A DNA stretch of 64,000 nt. It comes from Bradyrhizobium sp. sGM-13 (lineage in GTDB: Bacteria; Pseudomonadota; Alphaproteobacteria; Rhizobiales; Xanthobacteraceae). Under the pieces are notes generated by a model, which was not told where the DNA came from, ran no database searches, and worked only from the letters and a program-made list of their open reading frames with translations. The position numbers were made by a program, and so were the translations under genes. Numbering within the stretch: position 1 is the first letter of the stretch; every line of letters starts with the position of its first letter. The stretch lies in contig NZ_JAGWDK010000010.1 of assembly GCF_018398875.1 (NCBI RefSeq), positions 221,541 to 285,540 of the forward strand. Direction: 5' to 3'. Below, piece after piece: positions 8,499 through 17,290 of the stretch.

Positions 8499-8720
8499 TT
8501 AGCGGAAGGCGGCGCGAACCCTGTGCCACAGCGATGGATTCTCATGTTCGTGATCGGCTTTCGACGGCGCCGGTTGCGCAGCGCTCACGGGGTCCGATGC
8601 CGGAAACGTGTCGACCAGCCCGGCCTCGAGTTTTTCATGGATTTCTCGGTCGGCCTTCAGCGCTTCGCGGGGATCGTCGGCGTGCTTGTCATGCGCAGCA
8701 GGATTGAACTTCTGGGCCAT
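8499..8720 (-). CDS. Small conserved hypothetical protein (rhizobial)
   Basis: 73 residues, acidic in the middle, with the segment GLVDTFPASDPVSAAQP that recurs in small orphan proteins of Rhizobiales. There is no signal peptide or membrane segment. The ATG at 8720 follows GGAGG at good spacing, and an ATG four codons earlier lacks one. Function unknown. Confidence 0.65.
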   Translation of the reverse strand: MAQKFNPAAHDKHADDPREALKADREIHEKLEAGLVDTFPASDPVSAAQPAPSKADHEHENPSLWHRVRAAFR

Positions 8721-8852
8721 AGGAACCTCCATGAGTGAGATAACGGCCCCGTTTTACGCCGGTTCCACGTTTGCCCTCGCTATCCGTCCTTGGCCTCGAG
8801 GGAACCTGCGTGTATCAGAGGCGCATCAGCCTCGCCCGCAGGAATCCACGTT

Positions 8853-9899
8853 TTGTCTCAGAAATCCGTCGTGAAACCTTTTGTCGAAGTGCTCTCCGGC
8901 CGCAGGCAGAACGTGCCGCCGGTGTGGATGATGCGACAGGCCGGCCGCTATCTGCCGGAGTATCGCGAGCTGCGCGCCAAGGCTGGAAGCTTTCTCGACC
9001 TGTGCTTTACGCCGGAATATGCCGCCGAGGTAACGCTGCAACCGATCCGCCGTTTCAACTTCGATGCGGCGATCATCTTTTCCGACATTCTCGTCATCCC
9101 CTACGCACTCGGCCGCTCCGTGCGCTTCGAGGCCGGAGAAGGTCCGCGGCTTGATCCGCTTGATACCCCCGAGCATGTCGCGGCGCTCGCGCGCCATGCC
9201 GATTTCGGCAAGCTCGAACCGGTCTATGAAGCGTTACGCCGCGTGAAGCGCGAGCTCGCACCTGAGATCGCGCTGATCGGCTTCTGCGGCGCGCCCTGGA
9301 CGGTCGCAACCTACATGGTTGCAGGACAAGGCACACCAGACCAGGCGCCGGCGCGGATGATGGCCTACCGTCATCCCGAGGCGTTCGCTGAAATCATCGA
9401 CGTGCTGGTGGAGAATTCGATCCAATATCTGCTCGGCCAGCTCAAGGCCGGCGCCGACTGCTTGCAGATTTTCGACACCTGGGCCGGCGTGCTGCCGCCG
9501 CGCGAATTCGAGCGCTGGTCGATCGAGCCGGCGAAGCGCATCGTTGCCGGCGTGCGCGCGCAAGTACCCGACGCCAAGATCATCGGCTTTCCGCGCGGCG
9601 CCGGCGCGCTGCTGCCGGCCTATGTGGAGGCAACGGGCGTCAATGCGGTCAGCATCGACTGGGCGGCCGAACCTTCCATGATCCGCGAGCGCGTGCAGAA
9701 CCGTGTCGCCGTGCAGGGCAATCTCGACCCACTGGTGTTGATCGCAGGCGGCGCCGCACTCGACCGCGCCGTCGACGACGTGCTGGCGAACTACGCGCAA
9801 GGACGGCTGATCTTCAACCTCGGCCACGGCATCCAGCCGGAAACGCCGATCGCCCATGTCGAGCAGATGCTCAAGCGGGTGCGGGGGTGGAAGGGATGA
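8853..9899 (+). CDS. hemE: Uroporphyrinogen decarboxylase
   Basis: About 348 residues from a TTG at 8853, which is preceded by GCAGGAA. An earlier in-frame TTG at 8790 gives 369 residues but the extra part is unlike HemE. The family signature PPVWMMRQAGRYLPEYRELR is present with the conserved Arg residues that bind substrate propionates. IIFSDILVIPYALG supplies the catalytic Asp. The C-terminal FNLGHGIQPETP is also diagnostic. HemE removes four acetate carboxyls from uroporphyrinogen III to give coproporphyrinogen III in heme synthesis. Other hem genes are not in the window. Confidence 0.93.
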   Translation: MSQKSVVKPFVEVLSGRRQNVPPVWMMRQAGRYLPEYRELRAKAGSFLDLCFTPEYAAEVTLQPIRRFNFDAAIIFSDILVIPYALGRSVRFEAGEGPRLDPLDTPEHVAALARHADFGKLEPVYEALRRVKRELAPEIALIGFCGAPWTVATYMVAGQGTPDQAPARMMAYRHPEAFAEIIDVLVENSIQYLLGQLKAGADCLQIFDTWAGVLPPREFERWSIEPAKRIVAGVRAQVPDAKIIGFPRGAGALLPAYVEATGVNAVSIDWAAEPSMIRERVQNRVAVQGNLDPLVLIAGGAALDRAVDDVLANYAQGRLIFNLGHGIQPETPIAHVEQMLKRVRGWKG

Positions 9900-9910
9900 T
9901 GCGCGACATC

Positions 9911-10009
9911 GTCGTCATGCCCGCGAAGGCGGGCATCCAGTAACCGCCAGCGGAGGTAAGAGCCGAGACGTCACGGCGTACTGGATCATCCGCCTTCACG
10001 GATGATGAC
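9911..10009. repeat. Palindromic intergenic repeat (type 2)
   Basis: The left half (9911-9943) reads GTCATGCCCGCGAAGGCGGG followed by CATCCAGTA. The right half (9979-10009) reads TACTGGAT, CATCCGCCTTCACGGATGATGAC. The halves are imperfect inverted copies and each half is itself a hairpin. The 'cleaned-up waste' core GCCCGCGAAGGCGGGCATCCAGTA is a frequent intergenic element in Bradyrhizobium (recalled, not searched). It separates convergent hemE and the GMC oxidoreductase gene. Confidence 0.8.
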
Positions 10010-10036
10010 AGCGGTGTTTGCCGCTGACGCCGTTGC

Positions 10037-11650
10037 CTACCTTGCATCCTCCAGAATCATGTCCGACGCCTTCTCGGCGATCATGATGGTCGGCGCGTTG
10101 GTATTGCCCGACATCAGGTCCGGCATGATCGAGGCATCGACCACGCGAAGGCCCTCGATGCCGCGCACGCGCAAGCGCTGGTCGACGACCGCGAGCGCAT
10201 CGCTGCCCATCCGGCAGGTCGAGGTGGGGTGATAGACCGTGCTGCCGGTGCGGCGGCAGAAATCCAGCAGCTCGTCGTCGCTCTGCACCTTCGAACCCGG
10301 ATCGACTTCTGAGACCGCGTAAGCCTTCAGCGCGGGGGCTGCGAGGATCTTGCGCAGGATGCGGATGCCGTCGATGAAAGCGCGGCGATCGGTTTCGGTG
10401 GCGAGGTAGTTGATACGGATTTCCGGCGGCATCGAAGGGTCCGCGCTTCTGATACGCAGCGAGCCGCGGCTTTCGGGGCGCAACTGGCAGACGGAGGCGG
10501 TGAACCCGGAAAGCGCGTGCAGCTTCTCGCCCATCTTGTCGGTCGAGAACGGCAGGAAATGAATCTGGATGTCGGGCGACGCCAGCCGTGGGCTGGTCTT
10601 GAAGAAAGCGCCTGACGTGCCGGCCGCGATCGTCAGCGGCCCCTTGCGCAAGGCTGCGTACTGAATGCCCGCCATCATCTTGCGGATCGGATTATTAACG
10701 ACATCGTTGAGCGTACACCTTTGCGAACAGCGCGTGATCAGGCGGACCTGCATGTGGTCCTGCAGATCGTTGCCGACACCGGGCGCGTCGAGCACGATCT
10801 CGATGCCGTGCTGCTTCAACAGATCCGCCGGTCCGACGCCGGAGAGCTGCAGCAGTTGCGGCGAGTTGTATGCGCCGCTGGAGACCAGAATTTCCTTGCG
10901 CGCCCGAACCGTGCGCACGCGGCCTTCCTGCTTGTACTCGACCGCCTTGGCGCTGCGTCCTTCGAACAGGATGCGCTGCGCCAGCGCGGAAGTCTCGATG
11001 TGCAGGTTAGGCCGCTTCCTGGCGGGACGAAGGTAGGAGAACGCCGTGCTGGCCCGGCGCCCACGCCTTGTCGTGGTCTGGAAAAATCCCGCGCCCTCCT
11101 GCGTGGCGCCATTGAAATCGGGGTTGGTTGGAATGCCGATCTCGGACGCAGCGGTCACAAAGGCTTCCGACAACGGATCGTGATGCCGCCAGTCGGACAC
11201 CGGCAGCGGGCCGCCGGTGCCGTGATATTTGTCCGCGCCGCGCTGCTGGTTCTCGGCCTTCTTGAAATAGGGCAGCACGTCGTCATAGCCCCAGCCGGCA
11301 TTGCCGCGCTGGCGCCATCGATCGTAATCCTCATGCTGGCCGCGCACATAGAGCAGACCGTTGATGGAACTGGAGCCGCCAAGCACCTTACCGCGCGGCT
11401 GGAACACTTGCCTCCCGTTCAAGCCCGGTTCCGGCTCGGTCTGGTACATCCAGTTGACGGATTTTTCCTTGAACAGTTTGCCGTAGCCGAGCGGCACGTG
11501 GATCCAGAGATTGGTGTCCTTCGGTCCGGCCTCCAGCAGCAAGACGGAATGCTTGCCGTCGGCCGTCAATCGATTGGCGAGCACGCATCCGGCCGAGCCA
11601 GCGCCGACGATGAGGTAATCGAATTCGGAAGTGTCATTGTTCTTGTTCAT
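10037..11650 (-). CDS. GMC-family FAD oxidoreductase (choline/alcohol dehydrogenase type)
   Basis: 537 residues. The FAD-binding Rossmann motif YLIVGAGSAGCVLANRL is at the N-terminus. GMC signature 1 is PRGKVLGGSSSINGLLYVRG and signature 2 is GAYNSPQLLQLSGVGP. The C-terminal active-site His is in STVYHPTSTCRMG, followed by VVDASIMPDLMSGNTNAPT. It would oxidise a primary alcohol to an aldehyde in the cytoplasm. Most rhizobial relatives are annotated as choline dehydrogenases, but no betaine genes are nearby, so the substrate is open. The start at 11650 has GGGGGAA upstream. It is followed on the same strand by nothing until hemE's end. Confidence 0.88.
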   Translation of the reverse strand: MNKNNDTSEFDYLIVGAGSAGCVLANRLTADGKHSVLLLEAGPKDTNLWIHVPLGYGKLFKEKSVNWMYQTEPEPGLNGRQVFQPRGKVLGGSSSINGLLYVRGQHEDYDRWRQRGNAGWGYDDVLPYFKKAENQQRGADKYHGTGGPLPVSDWRHHDPLSEAFVTAASEIGIPTNPDFNGATQEGAGFFQTTTRRGRRASTAFSYLRPARKRPNLHIETSALAQRILFEGRSAKAVEYKQEGRVRTVRARKEILVSSGAYNSPQLLQLSGVGPADLLKQHGIEIVLDAPGVGNDLQDHMQVRLITRCSQRCTLNDVVNNPIRKMMAGIQYAALRKGPLTIAAGTSGAFFKTSPRLASPDIQIHFLPFSTDKMGEKLHALSGFTASVCQLRPESRGSLRIRSADPSMPPEIRINYLATETDRRAFIDGIRILRKILAAPALKAYAVSEVDPGSKVQSDDELLDFCRRTGSTVYHPTSTCRMGSDALAVVDQRLRVRGIEGLRVVDASIMPDLMSGNTNAPTIMIAEKASDMILEDAR

Positions 11651-11757
11651 TTGTTTCCCCCGCGGGCGGCCCAAAGAGGTAGCTGGGCCGCCACGGGCGG
11701 TCAATTGCCTCGCCGTCGCAGGCGAGGAAAAACGATCTTCAATGCAGCCGGCGCCGG

Positions 11758-12531
11758 CTAGCTTGCCAGTTTCAAAAAGTCCGGCGGCCGGCGCTCGGCG
11801 AACGCAACGAAAGCCTCACGCGCCTCCATGGTCTTTAAGCGAGCCGCGAACTGCTCGCTCTCGGCCTTGATCTGCGCCATCAGGAGTTCCGGATTGCGCA
11901 TCAGCCGTTTGGTCGTGCTGACGGCGCCCGCCGGCTGTTTCGCCAACCGGGACGCGAAAGCCTTCGCTTCCGCATCGAGCTTGTCGAGCGGCACCACGCG
12001 GTTGGCAAGTCCCCAGGAGAATGCGGATTTGGCATCGACCGCCTCACCGAGCGCGAACATCTCGAAGGCGCGGGCATAGCCGATGCGAAGCGGCATCAGC
12101 AGGCTGGAAGCGGCTTCCGGCACCAGCGCCAGATTAACGAACGGGGTCGACAACAGCGCATTTTCGGCCAACACGACCAGATCGCAGTGCAAGAGCATCG
12201 TGGTGCCGATACCGACGGCGCGTCCCTGAACGGCTGCGACCAGCGGGCGGCTCGAATGTGCAAGCGCCTGCAGGAAGCGGCCGACATGGCGCTCGCCCTG
12301 AAGTGCGCCGGTTGCAATGGCTGCAAACTCGCCGACGTCGTTGCCAGCGGTAAACATGTCGCCCTCGCCGCGGATCAGCAGCACGCGGACGGATGAATCC
12401 GTCTCGGCGGCTTCGATCGCGTCCGCAAGCGCGCCGTACATCGCATTCGTCAGCGCGTTCTTCTTGTCGGGCCGAGCCATCGTCAGGCTCAAAATCCCGT
12501 CGCTCTTCTCGATCTTGATGTGCTCGGTCAT
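11758..12531 (-). CDS. Enoyl-CoA hydratase/isomerase family protein
   Basis: 257 residues. Crotonase signature: RPDKKNALTNAMYGAL, oxyanion hole FTAGNDVGEF, and RPLVAAVQGRAVGIGTTMLLHCDLVV. The VPEAASSLLMP loop has Glu where hydratases keep a catalytic acid. The C-terminal RPPDFLKLAS end is typical of PaaG/enoyl isomerase-like members. The ATG overlaps the stop of the marR-type gene as ATGA (12528-12531) and an AAGGAG sequence lies just upstream, so the regulator and enzyme are co-translated. The longer open frame to 12699 is a shadow of that regulator. Confidence 0.88.
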   Translation of the reverse strand: MTEHIKIEKSDGILSLTMARPDKKNALTNAMYGALADAIEAAETDSSVRVLLIRGEGDMFTAGNDVGEFAAIATGALQGERHVGRFLQALAHSSRPLVAAVQGRAVGIGTTMLLHCDLVVLAENALLSTPFVNLALVPEAASSLLMPLRIGYARAFEMFALGEAVDAKSAFSWGLANRVVPLDKLDAEAKAFASRLAKQPAGAVSTTKRLMRNPELLMAQIKAESEQFAARLKTMEAREAFVAFAERRPPDFLKLAS

Positions 12532-12968
12532 TCGTCTTCTCCTTTGGGAAATCTGCTCTGCATGGTGGTAAGCCAGCGCGCAACGACATCGATCTCGGCG
12601 TCGGTAAACCCTTCCGTGAGCCGCGCGTTGACGTCGGCGAGCCCGGCTTTCGACTGCGCCATCGCCGCGCGGCCGGCCGGCGTCAGCCAGAGACGCCATG
12701 CACGCCCGTCATCCGGATCGGCGCGCCGCTCGATCAGGTTCGCCGCCGTCATCCGGTCCACCAATCCGCTGATGCCAGGTGGTCCAAGATCGAGCGCCGC
12801 TCCGGCCTCGCCCATCAGGGCGCCGTCGCGCTGACCCAGGACGAAGAGCAGGCCGGACTGCGCGGCGGTCACGCCGCCGTGCGGGGATCGCGCCGCCATC
12901 CAGCGCTGCAGCCGGCGCTGCGCGACGTTAAGCAGGAACACGAGCCGGTGCTCGCGACGTGGGCTCAT
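12528..12968 (-). CDS. MarR-family transcriptional regulator
   Basis: 146 residues with the MarR winged-helix layout: a dimerising first helix, the recognition segment ALDLGPPGISGLVDRMTAANLIERRADPDDGRAWRLWLTPAG (helix-turn-helix and beta wing) and an acidic C-terminal helix. MarR proteins usually repress their own operon and are released by aromatic or CoA-linked ligands, which fits the crotonase gene it overlaps. An ATATC-GAT-GATAT inverted repeat covers its start codon. Confidence 0.87.
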   Translation of the reverse strand: MSPRREHRLVFLLNVAQRRLQRWMAARSPHGGVTAAQSGLLFVLGQRDGALMGEAGAALDLGPPGISGLVDRMTAANLIERRADPDDGRAWRLWLTPAGRAAMAQSKAGLADVNARLTEGFTDAEIDVVARWLTTMQSRFPKGEDE

Positions 12969-12979
12969 ATCGATGATAT
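12967..12979. promoter_or_regulatory. Candidate MarR operator
   Basis: ATATC-GAT-GATAT is an exact inverted repeat that spans the start codon of the MarR gene and lies in the divergent gap facing the GntR regulator. Autoregulation through such a site is usual for this family. The assignment is inferred from position only. Confidence 0.4.
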
Positions 12980-13069
12980 CAATTTATTTCGCACGCGAAC
13001 TATCTAGGCAAGTGCAAGGAGGTTGTCACGATTATTTTTTGATCCGGCTCATCGAGAGATATTCGGGGG

Positions 13070-13142
13070 CTCGTCGGTTTGAAACGAACCGGCGAGGAAG
13101 AAAAGCAAGCGTCGATAAATATTTAGCTAAAAAATCGATTTT
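13070..13142. promoter_or_regulatory. Candidate regulatory region upstream of the GntR-type regulator
   Basis: Two structures sit in the divergent gap: a 10-bp inverted repeat CTCGTCGGTT / AACCGGCGAG (13070-13096, one G-T pair) and the exact palindrome AAAATCGATTTT (13131-13142). GntR/FCD regulators commonly bind short palindromes just upstream of their own gene. Which, if either, is the operator is not known. Confidence 0.35.
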
Positions 13143-13181
13143 CGATTGACGATTTCACCTACTCTCGCCAAGCTGCCCGCC

Positions 13182-13910
13182 ATGAGCAGTATCGGGTTGA
13201 GTTTTGGCGAGCGCCTCGCCGACGAACGGCCGCGAAGCCTGACATCCGCCGTTCAGGAACGGCTGCGCGCGGATATTCTATCGACCCGGCTACTACCTGG
13301 CCAGAAGCTGCACATCGCCGGTCTCGCCAAGCAGTTTTCGGTCAGCCTCGCCGCGGTGCGCGAGGCGCTGTCGCGGCTGGTCGCGGACGGGTTGGTGCAG
13401 GCGTCCGACCAGCGCGGCTTTCGTGTCAGCCCGGTATCATCAGCCGACCTCAGGGACGTGACGCAGACCCGCGTCGATATCGAAGGTCTGGCGCTGCGCC
13501 GTTCGATCGAGCGTGGCGATGCGGCATGGCTTGCCTCGGTGGAGAAGTCTTTTACGGCGCTCTGCGCCGTCCCCCACACCTATCCCGACGATCCGACGCA
13601 TCACTATGAAGAATGGGTGGTGCGGCACCGCGTCTTCCACCGGACGCTCGTGAACGCCTGCGGCTCGCAATGGTTGCTGGGCTTTCGCGACGTCCTCCAC
13701 GAGCAGAGCGAACGCTATCGAAGGCTTGCGATCCGGCGCAACACGGAACACACACGCGACGTCGAGGCCGAACACGCGGCAATCGTGCGTGCCGTGCTCA
13801 AGCGCGATGCCGATGCCGCGGTCGCGGCGCTCTCGGAGCATTTCATGACGACCATGCACCTTGTCGAGCTCGCTACACCCAAAACCTTCGGAGGTGGCGA
13901 CACCGCCTGA
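13182..13910 (+). CDS. GntR-family regulator, FadR/FCD subgroup
   Basis: About 242 residues from the ATG at 13182. The frame extends to a TTG at 13146. The N-terminal winged helix has LRADILSTRLLPGQKLHIAGLAKQFSVSLAAVREALSRLVADGLVQ, the textbook GntR DNA-binding pattern. The all-helical C-terminal FCD domain shows the metal/ligand residues DxxxH and HRVFHRTLV... EHAAIVRAVLKRDADAAVAALSEH. It probably senses a small organic acid and controls the ABC-importer operon that starts 52 bases downstream. Confidence 0.88.
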   Translation: MSSIGLSFGERLADERPRSLTSAVQERLRADILSTRLLPGQKLHIAGLAKQFSVSLAAVREALSRLVADGLVQASDQRGFRVSPVSSADLRDVTQTRVDIEGLALRRSIERGDAAWLASVEKSFTALCAVPHTYPDDPTHHYEEWVVRHRVFHRTLVNACGSQWLLGFRDVLHEQSERYRRLAIRRNTEHTRDVEAEHAAIVRAVLKRDADAAVAALSEHFMTTMHLVELATPKTFGGGDTA

Positions 13911-13962
13911 TCGACCGTTTGAAGACCAGATCAAATCAAGAAAAGCAAAGGGAAACGTCACC

Positions 13963-14934
13963 ATGAGAATAACGCGACGCCATTTATTGGGAACGATTGC
14001 GGCCGCCACCGTGCTTGGCGCATCAGGCATGGCGCAAGCTACCGATACCGTGCGCATCGGGCTTCCGACGAAAACCTACTGGCCGACGACGATCGCGGAA
14101 ACCGCAGTGCGCCAAAAACTGTTCGAGAAGGAAGGCATCGCGGCTGAACTCACGATCTATCGCGGCGGCGCCGAGACCTTCGAGGCGATGGCGGCGGGCG
14201 CCGCCGACGTCATTCTCGACGCCAGTTCGTTGGTATCGGCCGGGCGCAAGAAGGGCGTGAATTCCAAGGTGCTCGCGAGCGCAGCCACAGGCTATTACGG
14301 CTGGCAGTTGATGACGCTTTCGAAATCGACGCTTGGAGTGAAGGACCTGAACGGCAAGAAGGTCGCCATCACCTCCGCGGGCTCCGGCTCCGACCTGCTG
14401 GCGTTGTGGACCCAGCAGGACAAGAAGATCGAATTCACCCGTGTTCCCGTCGGCGGCGGCGGCCTGGTGCCGAACCTGCTTGCCGGGAATGTCGACGCGG
14501 CCGTCGTCTATTCGCCGCTGAGCTTCCAGATCTCAAAATCGGGCGAAGCACGCACCATCCTTGACTTCTCCAAGGAAGTGCCGCCGAACCTCGCCGCCGG
14601 CTGGATCGCGCTTGACAAATACGTGCAGGACAAGCCGCAACTCGTACAGAAGACGCTGAACGCGCTCTATGGCGCGCTGATGTACATGCGCGCCAACAAG
14701 GACGCCTCCGTCAAGCTGATCACCGAACTCTATGAAATTCCCGCCGAGATCGCGGCGCTGGAGTATGAGAACACGATCATGAAGCTGGAAACCGACGGCA
14801 GCATGGATGGGCCGAAGATTCCGGAACAGCTCCAGCTCGCGCTCGACATGGCCAAGGCGGGCGGCATGAAGGACCTTGGGCCGGCCGCGGAAATTATCTC
14901 GACGCAGTTCAAGCCGGTTCCGACCAAGTTCTGA
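13963..14934 (+). CDS. ABC transporter substrate-binding protein, NitT/TauT (SsuA-like) type
   Basis: 323 residues. A twin-Arg-like signal (RITRRHLLGTIAAATVLGASGMAQA) is followed by the NMT1/SsuA fold: VRIGLPTKTYWPTTIAETAVRQKLFEKEGI, then GGAETFEAMAAGAADVILD and ITSAGSGSDLLALW. These proteins deliver sulfonates, taurine, thiamine precursors or similar small organic molecules to the permease from the periplasm. The substrate is not clear. AAAGGGAA precedes the ATG. It is the first gene of a tight operon with permeases and ATPase. Confidence 0.87.
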   Translation: MRITRRHLLGTIAAATVLGASGMAQATDTVRIGLPTKTYWPTTIAETAVRQKLFEKEGIAAELTIYRGGAETFEAMAAGAADVILDASSLVSAGRKKGVNSKVLASAATGYYGWQLMTLSKSTLGVKDLNGKKVAITSAGSGSDLLALWTQQDKKIEFTRVPVGGGGLVPNLLAGNVDAAVVYSPLSFQISKSGEARTILDFSKEVPPNLAAGWIALDKYVQDKPQLVQKTLNALYGALMYMRANKDASVKLITELYEIPAEIAALEYENTIMKLETDGSMDGPKIPEQLQLALDMAKAGGMKDLGPAAEIISTQFKPVPTKF

Positions 14935-14944
14935 GATACGCGCG

Positions 14945-15700
14945 ATGCAAAGCGGGTTAGCGGTAAAGGCGGCGCGGGTTGCCATTGTGGTGGCGCTGTT
15001 TGCGATATGGGAAATCCTGTCGCGGACCGGCATCGTCAATCCGCGCCTGCTTCCCTCCGCCTCTGATACGCTGTCAACGCTTGGCGAGCTCTTGCAGCGC
15101 GCGAGTGTGCGCAAGGATCTCACGGTCACCGCAACCGAGGTGGTGACCGCGTTCGCCCTCGCGGTTCCGGTCGGCGCGCTGATCGGCTTCCTGATCGCGG
15201 AGAACCGCTATTTTGCCGAGGTGGCAAAGCCGCTGCTGTTCTTCGCCTTCAGCATTCCGAAGTCGATCTTCCTGCCGATGTTCATCCTGGTGTTCGGGGT
15301 CGGCTTTTCGCAGAAGGTGGGCTTCGGCTTCTTCTCGACGATCTTCATCGTGATCATATCGACCACGACGGCGGTAGAGTCGGTCAAGGTTGAGCATTTG
15401 ACGGTCGCCCGCTCCTATGGCGCGACACCTGTTCAGACCGCGTTCCGCGTCTATCTGCCGAGCATGCTCCCCGTCCTGCTGGAAGCGCTGCGGATCTCGA
15501 TGATCTTCAACCTCACCGGCGTCATTCTCGCCGAAATGTACGCCTCGCGCGACGGCATCGGGCACCAGATTGCGACTTGGGGCGAGAACTTCCAGATGAA
15601 GCAATTGCTGGCCGGCGTGGTGATGATCGCCGCCATCGCGATTGCCTTCAATGAACTGGTCAGATGGGTGGAAACACGATGCAGCCATTGGCGAACATAA
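14945..15700 (+). CDS. ABC transporter permease, NitT/TauT type
   Basis: 251 residues with about six membrane helices and the binding-protein-dependent transport signature near residue 165-185 (VEHLTVARSYGATPVQTAFRVYLPSMLPVLLEALR), which contains the EAA-type loop that docks on the ATPase. The start at 14945 is 10 bases after the binding-protein stop. Its end overlaps the ATPase start. A second permease of the same family lies after the ATPase, so the channel is probably a heterodimer. Confidence 0.87.
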   Translation: MQSGLAVKAARVAIVVALFAIWEILSRTGIVNPRLLPSASDTLSTLGELLQRASVRKDLTVTATEVVTAFALAVPVGALIGFLIAENRYFAEVAKPLLFFAFSIPKSIFLPMFILVFGVGFSQKVGFGFFSTIFIVIISTTTAVESVKVEHLTVARSYGATPVQTAFRVYLPSMLPVLLEALRISMIFNLTGVILAEMYASRDGIGHQIATWGENFQMKQLLAGVVMIAAIAIAFNELVRWVETRCSHWRT

Positions 15701-16476
15701 CCCCGCTGAAGCCGGCCGGCGCGATTGAAGTCCGCAATGTCGGGCAGATCTTCAAGACCACGACGCAGGATGTCGTCGCGCTGGAGGACGTCTCGCTCGA
15801 TGTCAAACCGGGCCGCTTCGTGGTGCTGGTCGGCCCGAGCGGCTGCGGCAAGTCGACGCTTTTGATGATGATAGCGGGTTTGCGCCAGCAGACCTCCGGC
15901 ACCATCACCATCAGCGGTGCGCCGATCCCCGAGCCCGATCCGAACCGGGTCGGCGTGGTGTTTCAGGAAGCCAGTCTGTTCCCCTGGCTGACGGCGGAAG
16001 AAAACGTCGAGTTTCCGCTGGCGCTGCGCGGCGTCACTAAAAACGATCGCCGCGCCAGGGCGCAAGACGCGCTGCAGCTCGTCGGGCTTGACGGCTTCGG
16101 CAAGCGCCATCCACACGAGTTGTCGGGCGGCATGAAGCAGCGCGTCTCGATTGCGCGCGGTCTGGTGCAGGATCCGCCGGTACTGCTGATGGACGAGCCG
16201 TTCGCGGCGCTCGACGAACAGACCCGCATGACCATGGGCGACGAGCTGCTGCGGATCTGGGCGGCGACCGGCAAGACGGTGGTGTTCGTGACCCACAGCC
16301 TGACGGAAGCGGTCTATCTCGCCGACGAGGTGATCGTGATGTCGCCGCGCCCCGGCCGCATCGTCGATCATCTGCAGGTCTCGCTGCCCCGACCGCGCAC
16401 CTATGAGATGCTGAGCGGCGACGCGTTCGGCAGCCTGCGCGACCGCATCTGGCGGCATATCCGCAAATCGGCGTGA
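15679..16476 (+). CDS. ABC transporter ATP-binding protein, NitT/TauT type
   Basis: 265 residues from ATG 15679 (an ATG at 15664 is also possible). Walker A is GPSGCGKST, the Q-loop is VFQEASLFPW, the signature is LSGGMKQR, Walker B is VLLMDEP with D-loop AALDEQ, and the switch His is in FVTHSLTEA. It powers uptake of the substrate captured by the upstream binding protein. The start lies 22 bases inside the first permease gene, indicating translational coupling. Confidence 0.92.
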   Translation: MQPLANITPLKPAGAIEVRNVGQIFKTTTQDVVALEDVSLDVKPGRFVVLVGPSGCGKSTLLMMIAGLRQQTSGTITISGAPIPEPDPNRVGVVFQEASLFPWLTAEENVEFPLALRGVTKNDRRARAQDALQLVGLDGFGKRHPHELSGGMKQRVSIARGLVQDPPVLLMDEPFAALDEQTRMTMGDELLRIWAATGKTVVFVTHSLTEAVYLADEVIVMSPRPGRIVDHLQVSLPRPRTYEMLSGDAFGSLRDRIWRHIRKSA

Positions 16477-16483
16477 GGTAGGC

Positions 16484-17284
16484 ATGAGCGCGGCAACACT
16501 TCGCAGATTGATCGTGATCAGCCTGATTGCGCTATGGGAAATCCTGCCGCGTGCCGGCTTCATTCCGGAACTGTTTCTGCCGTCACTGTCCTCGACGCTC
16601 GCGGCCGGATGGAATGAGGCGGGCGAATACGGCCACGCCCTTGCCGTCACGCTCTACGAGGTCGCAATCTCGATGGCGTTCGCCTGCGGCGGCGGCATCC
16701 TGCTCGGCGCCATCGTCGGCAGCCTGCCGCGGCCGCGCATCCTGATCATGCCGATGGTTTCGAGCCTCTATGCGGTGCCGCTGGTCATCCTTTATCCCGT
16801 CTTCACGGTCTGGCTCGGCATCGGCTCGGAATCCAAGATCGCATTCGCTTCGATCTATGGTTTTCTGCCGACGATGCTGGCGACTGCCGCGGGTATCCAG
16901 ACCATCGATCCGCAATTGCTGCTGGCCGCCCGCAGCATGGGCGCGACGCTGAGCCAGCGGTTGGTTCGCGTCATCATTCCAGCGGCGATCCCGACCGTGT
17001 TGTCGGGGCTGCGCGTCGGCGGCGCGCTTGTGATCGTCGGTGTGGTGGTGTCGGAAATGCTGATTTCGTCGGCGGGCATCGGCTATCTGATCTCGCGCTA
17101 CCGCACCATTCTCGATAGTCCGCACGTTTTCGCCGGCGTGTTGCTGGTGCTGGCGATGGCGATCGCCTTCAACGCCGCTATCAAATGGATCGAGCGTAAG
17201 GCCGCGATCTGGCAGACCGGCACGCGCGCCGGGCAAGACGCCGCCGGCGAAGTCGCGCCCGCTGCCCTGCAGCCTGCGACCTGA
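16484..17284 (+). CDS. ABC transporter permease, NitT/TauT type (second subunit)
   Basis: 266 residues, six predicted membrane helices, with the EAA loop LLLAARSMGATLSQRLVRVIIPAAIPTVLSGLRVG. It differs from the first permease mainly at the C-terminus, which ends in an Ala-rich tail after WIERKAAIW. It begins 7 bases after the ATPase stop in the same operon. Confidence 0.87.
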   Translation: MSAATLRRLIVISLIALWEILPRAGFIPELFLPSLSSTLAAGWNEAGEYGHALAVTLYEVAISMAFACGGGILLGAIVGSLPRPRILIMPMVSSLYAVPLVILYPVFTVWLGIGSESKIAFASIYGFLPTMLATAAGIQTIDPQLLLAARSMGATLSQRLVRVIIPAAIPTVLSGLRVGGALVIVGVVVSEMLISSAGIGYLISRYRTILDSPHVFAGVLLVLAMAIAFNAAIKWIERKAAIWQTGTRAGQDAAGEVAPAALQPAT

Positions 17285-17290
17285 CGGAGC

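Noticed and set aside
12532..12699. N-terminal extension of the second crotonase
   Set aside because: It is the MarR gene read in another frame. The true ATG overlaps the MarR stop and has AAGGAG.
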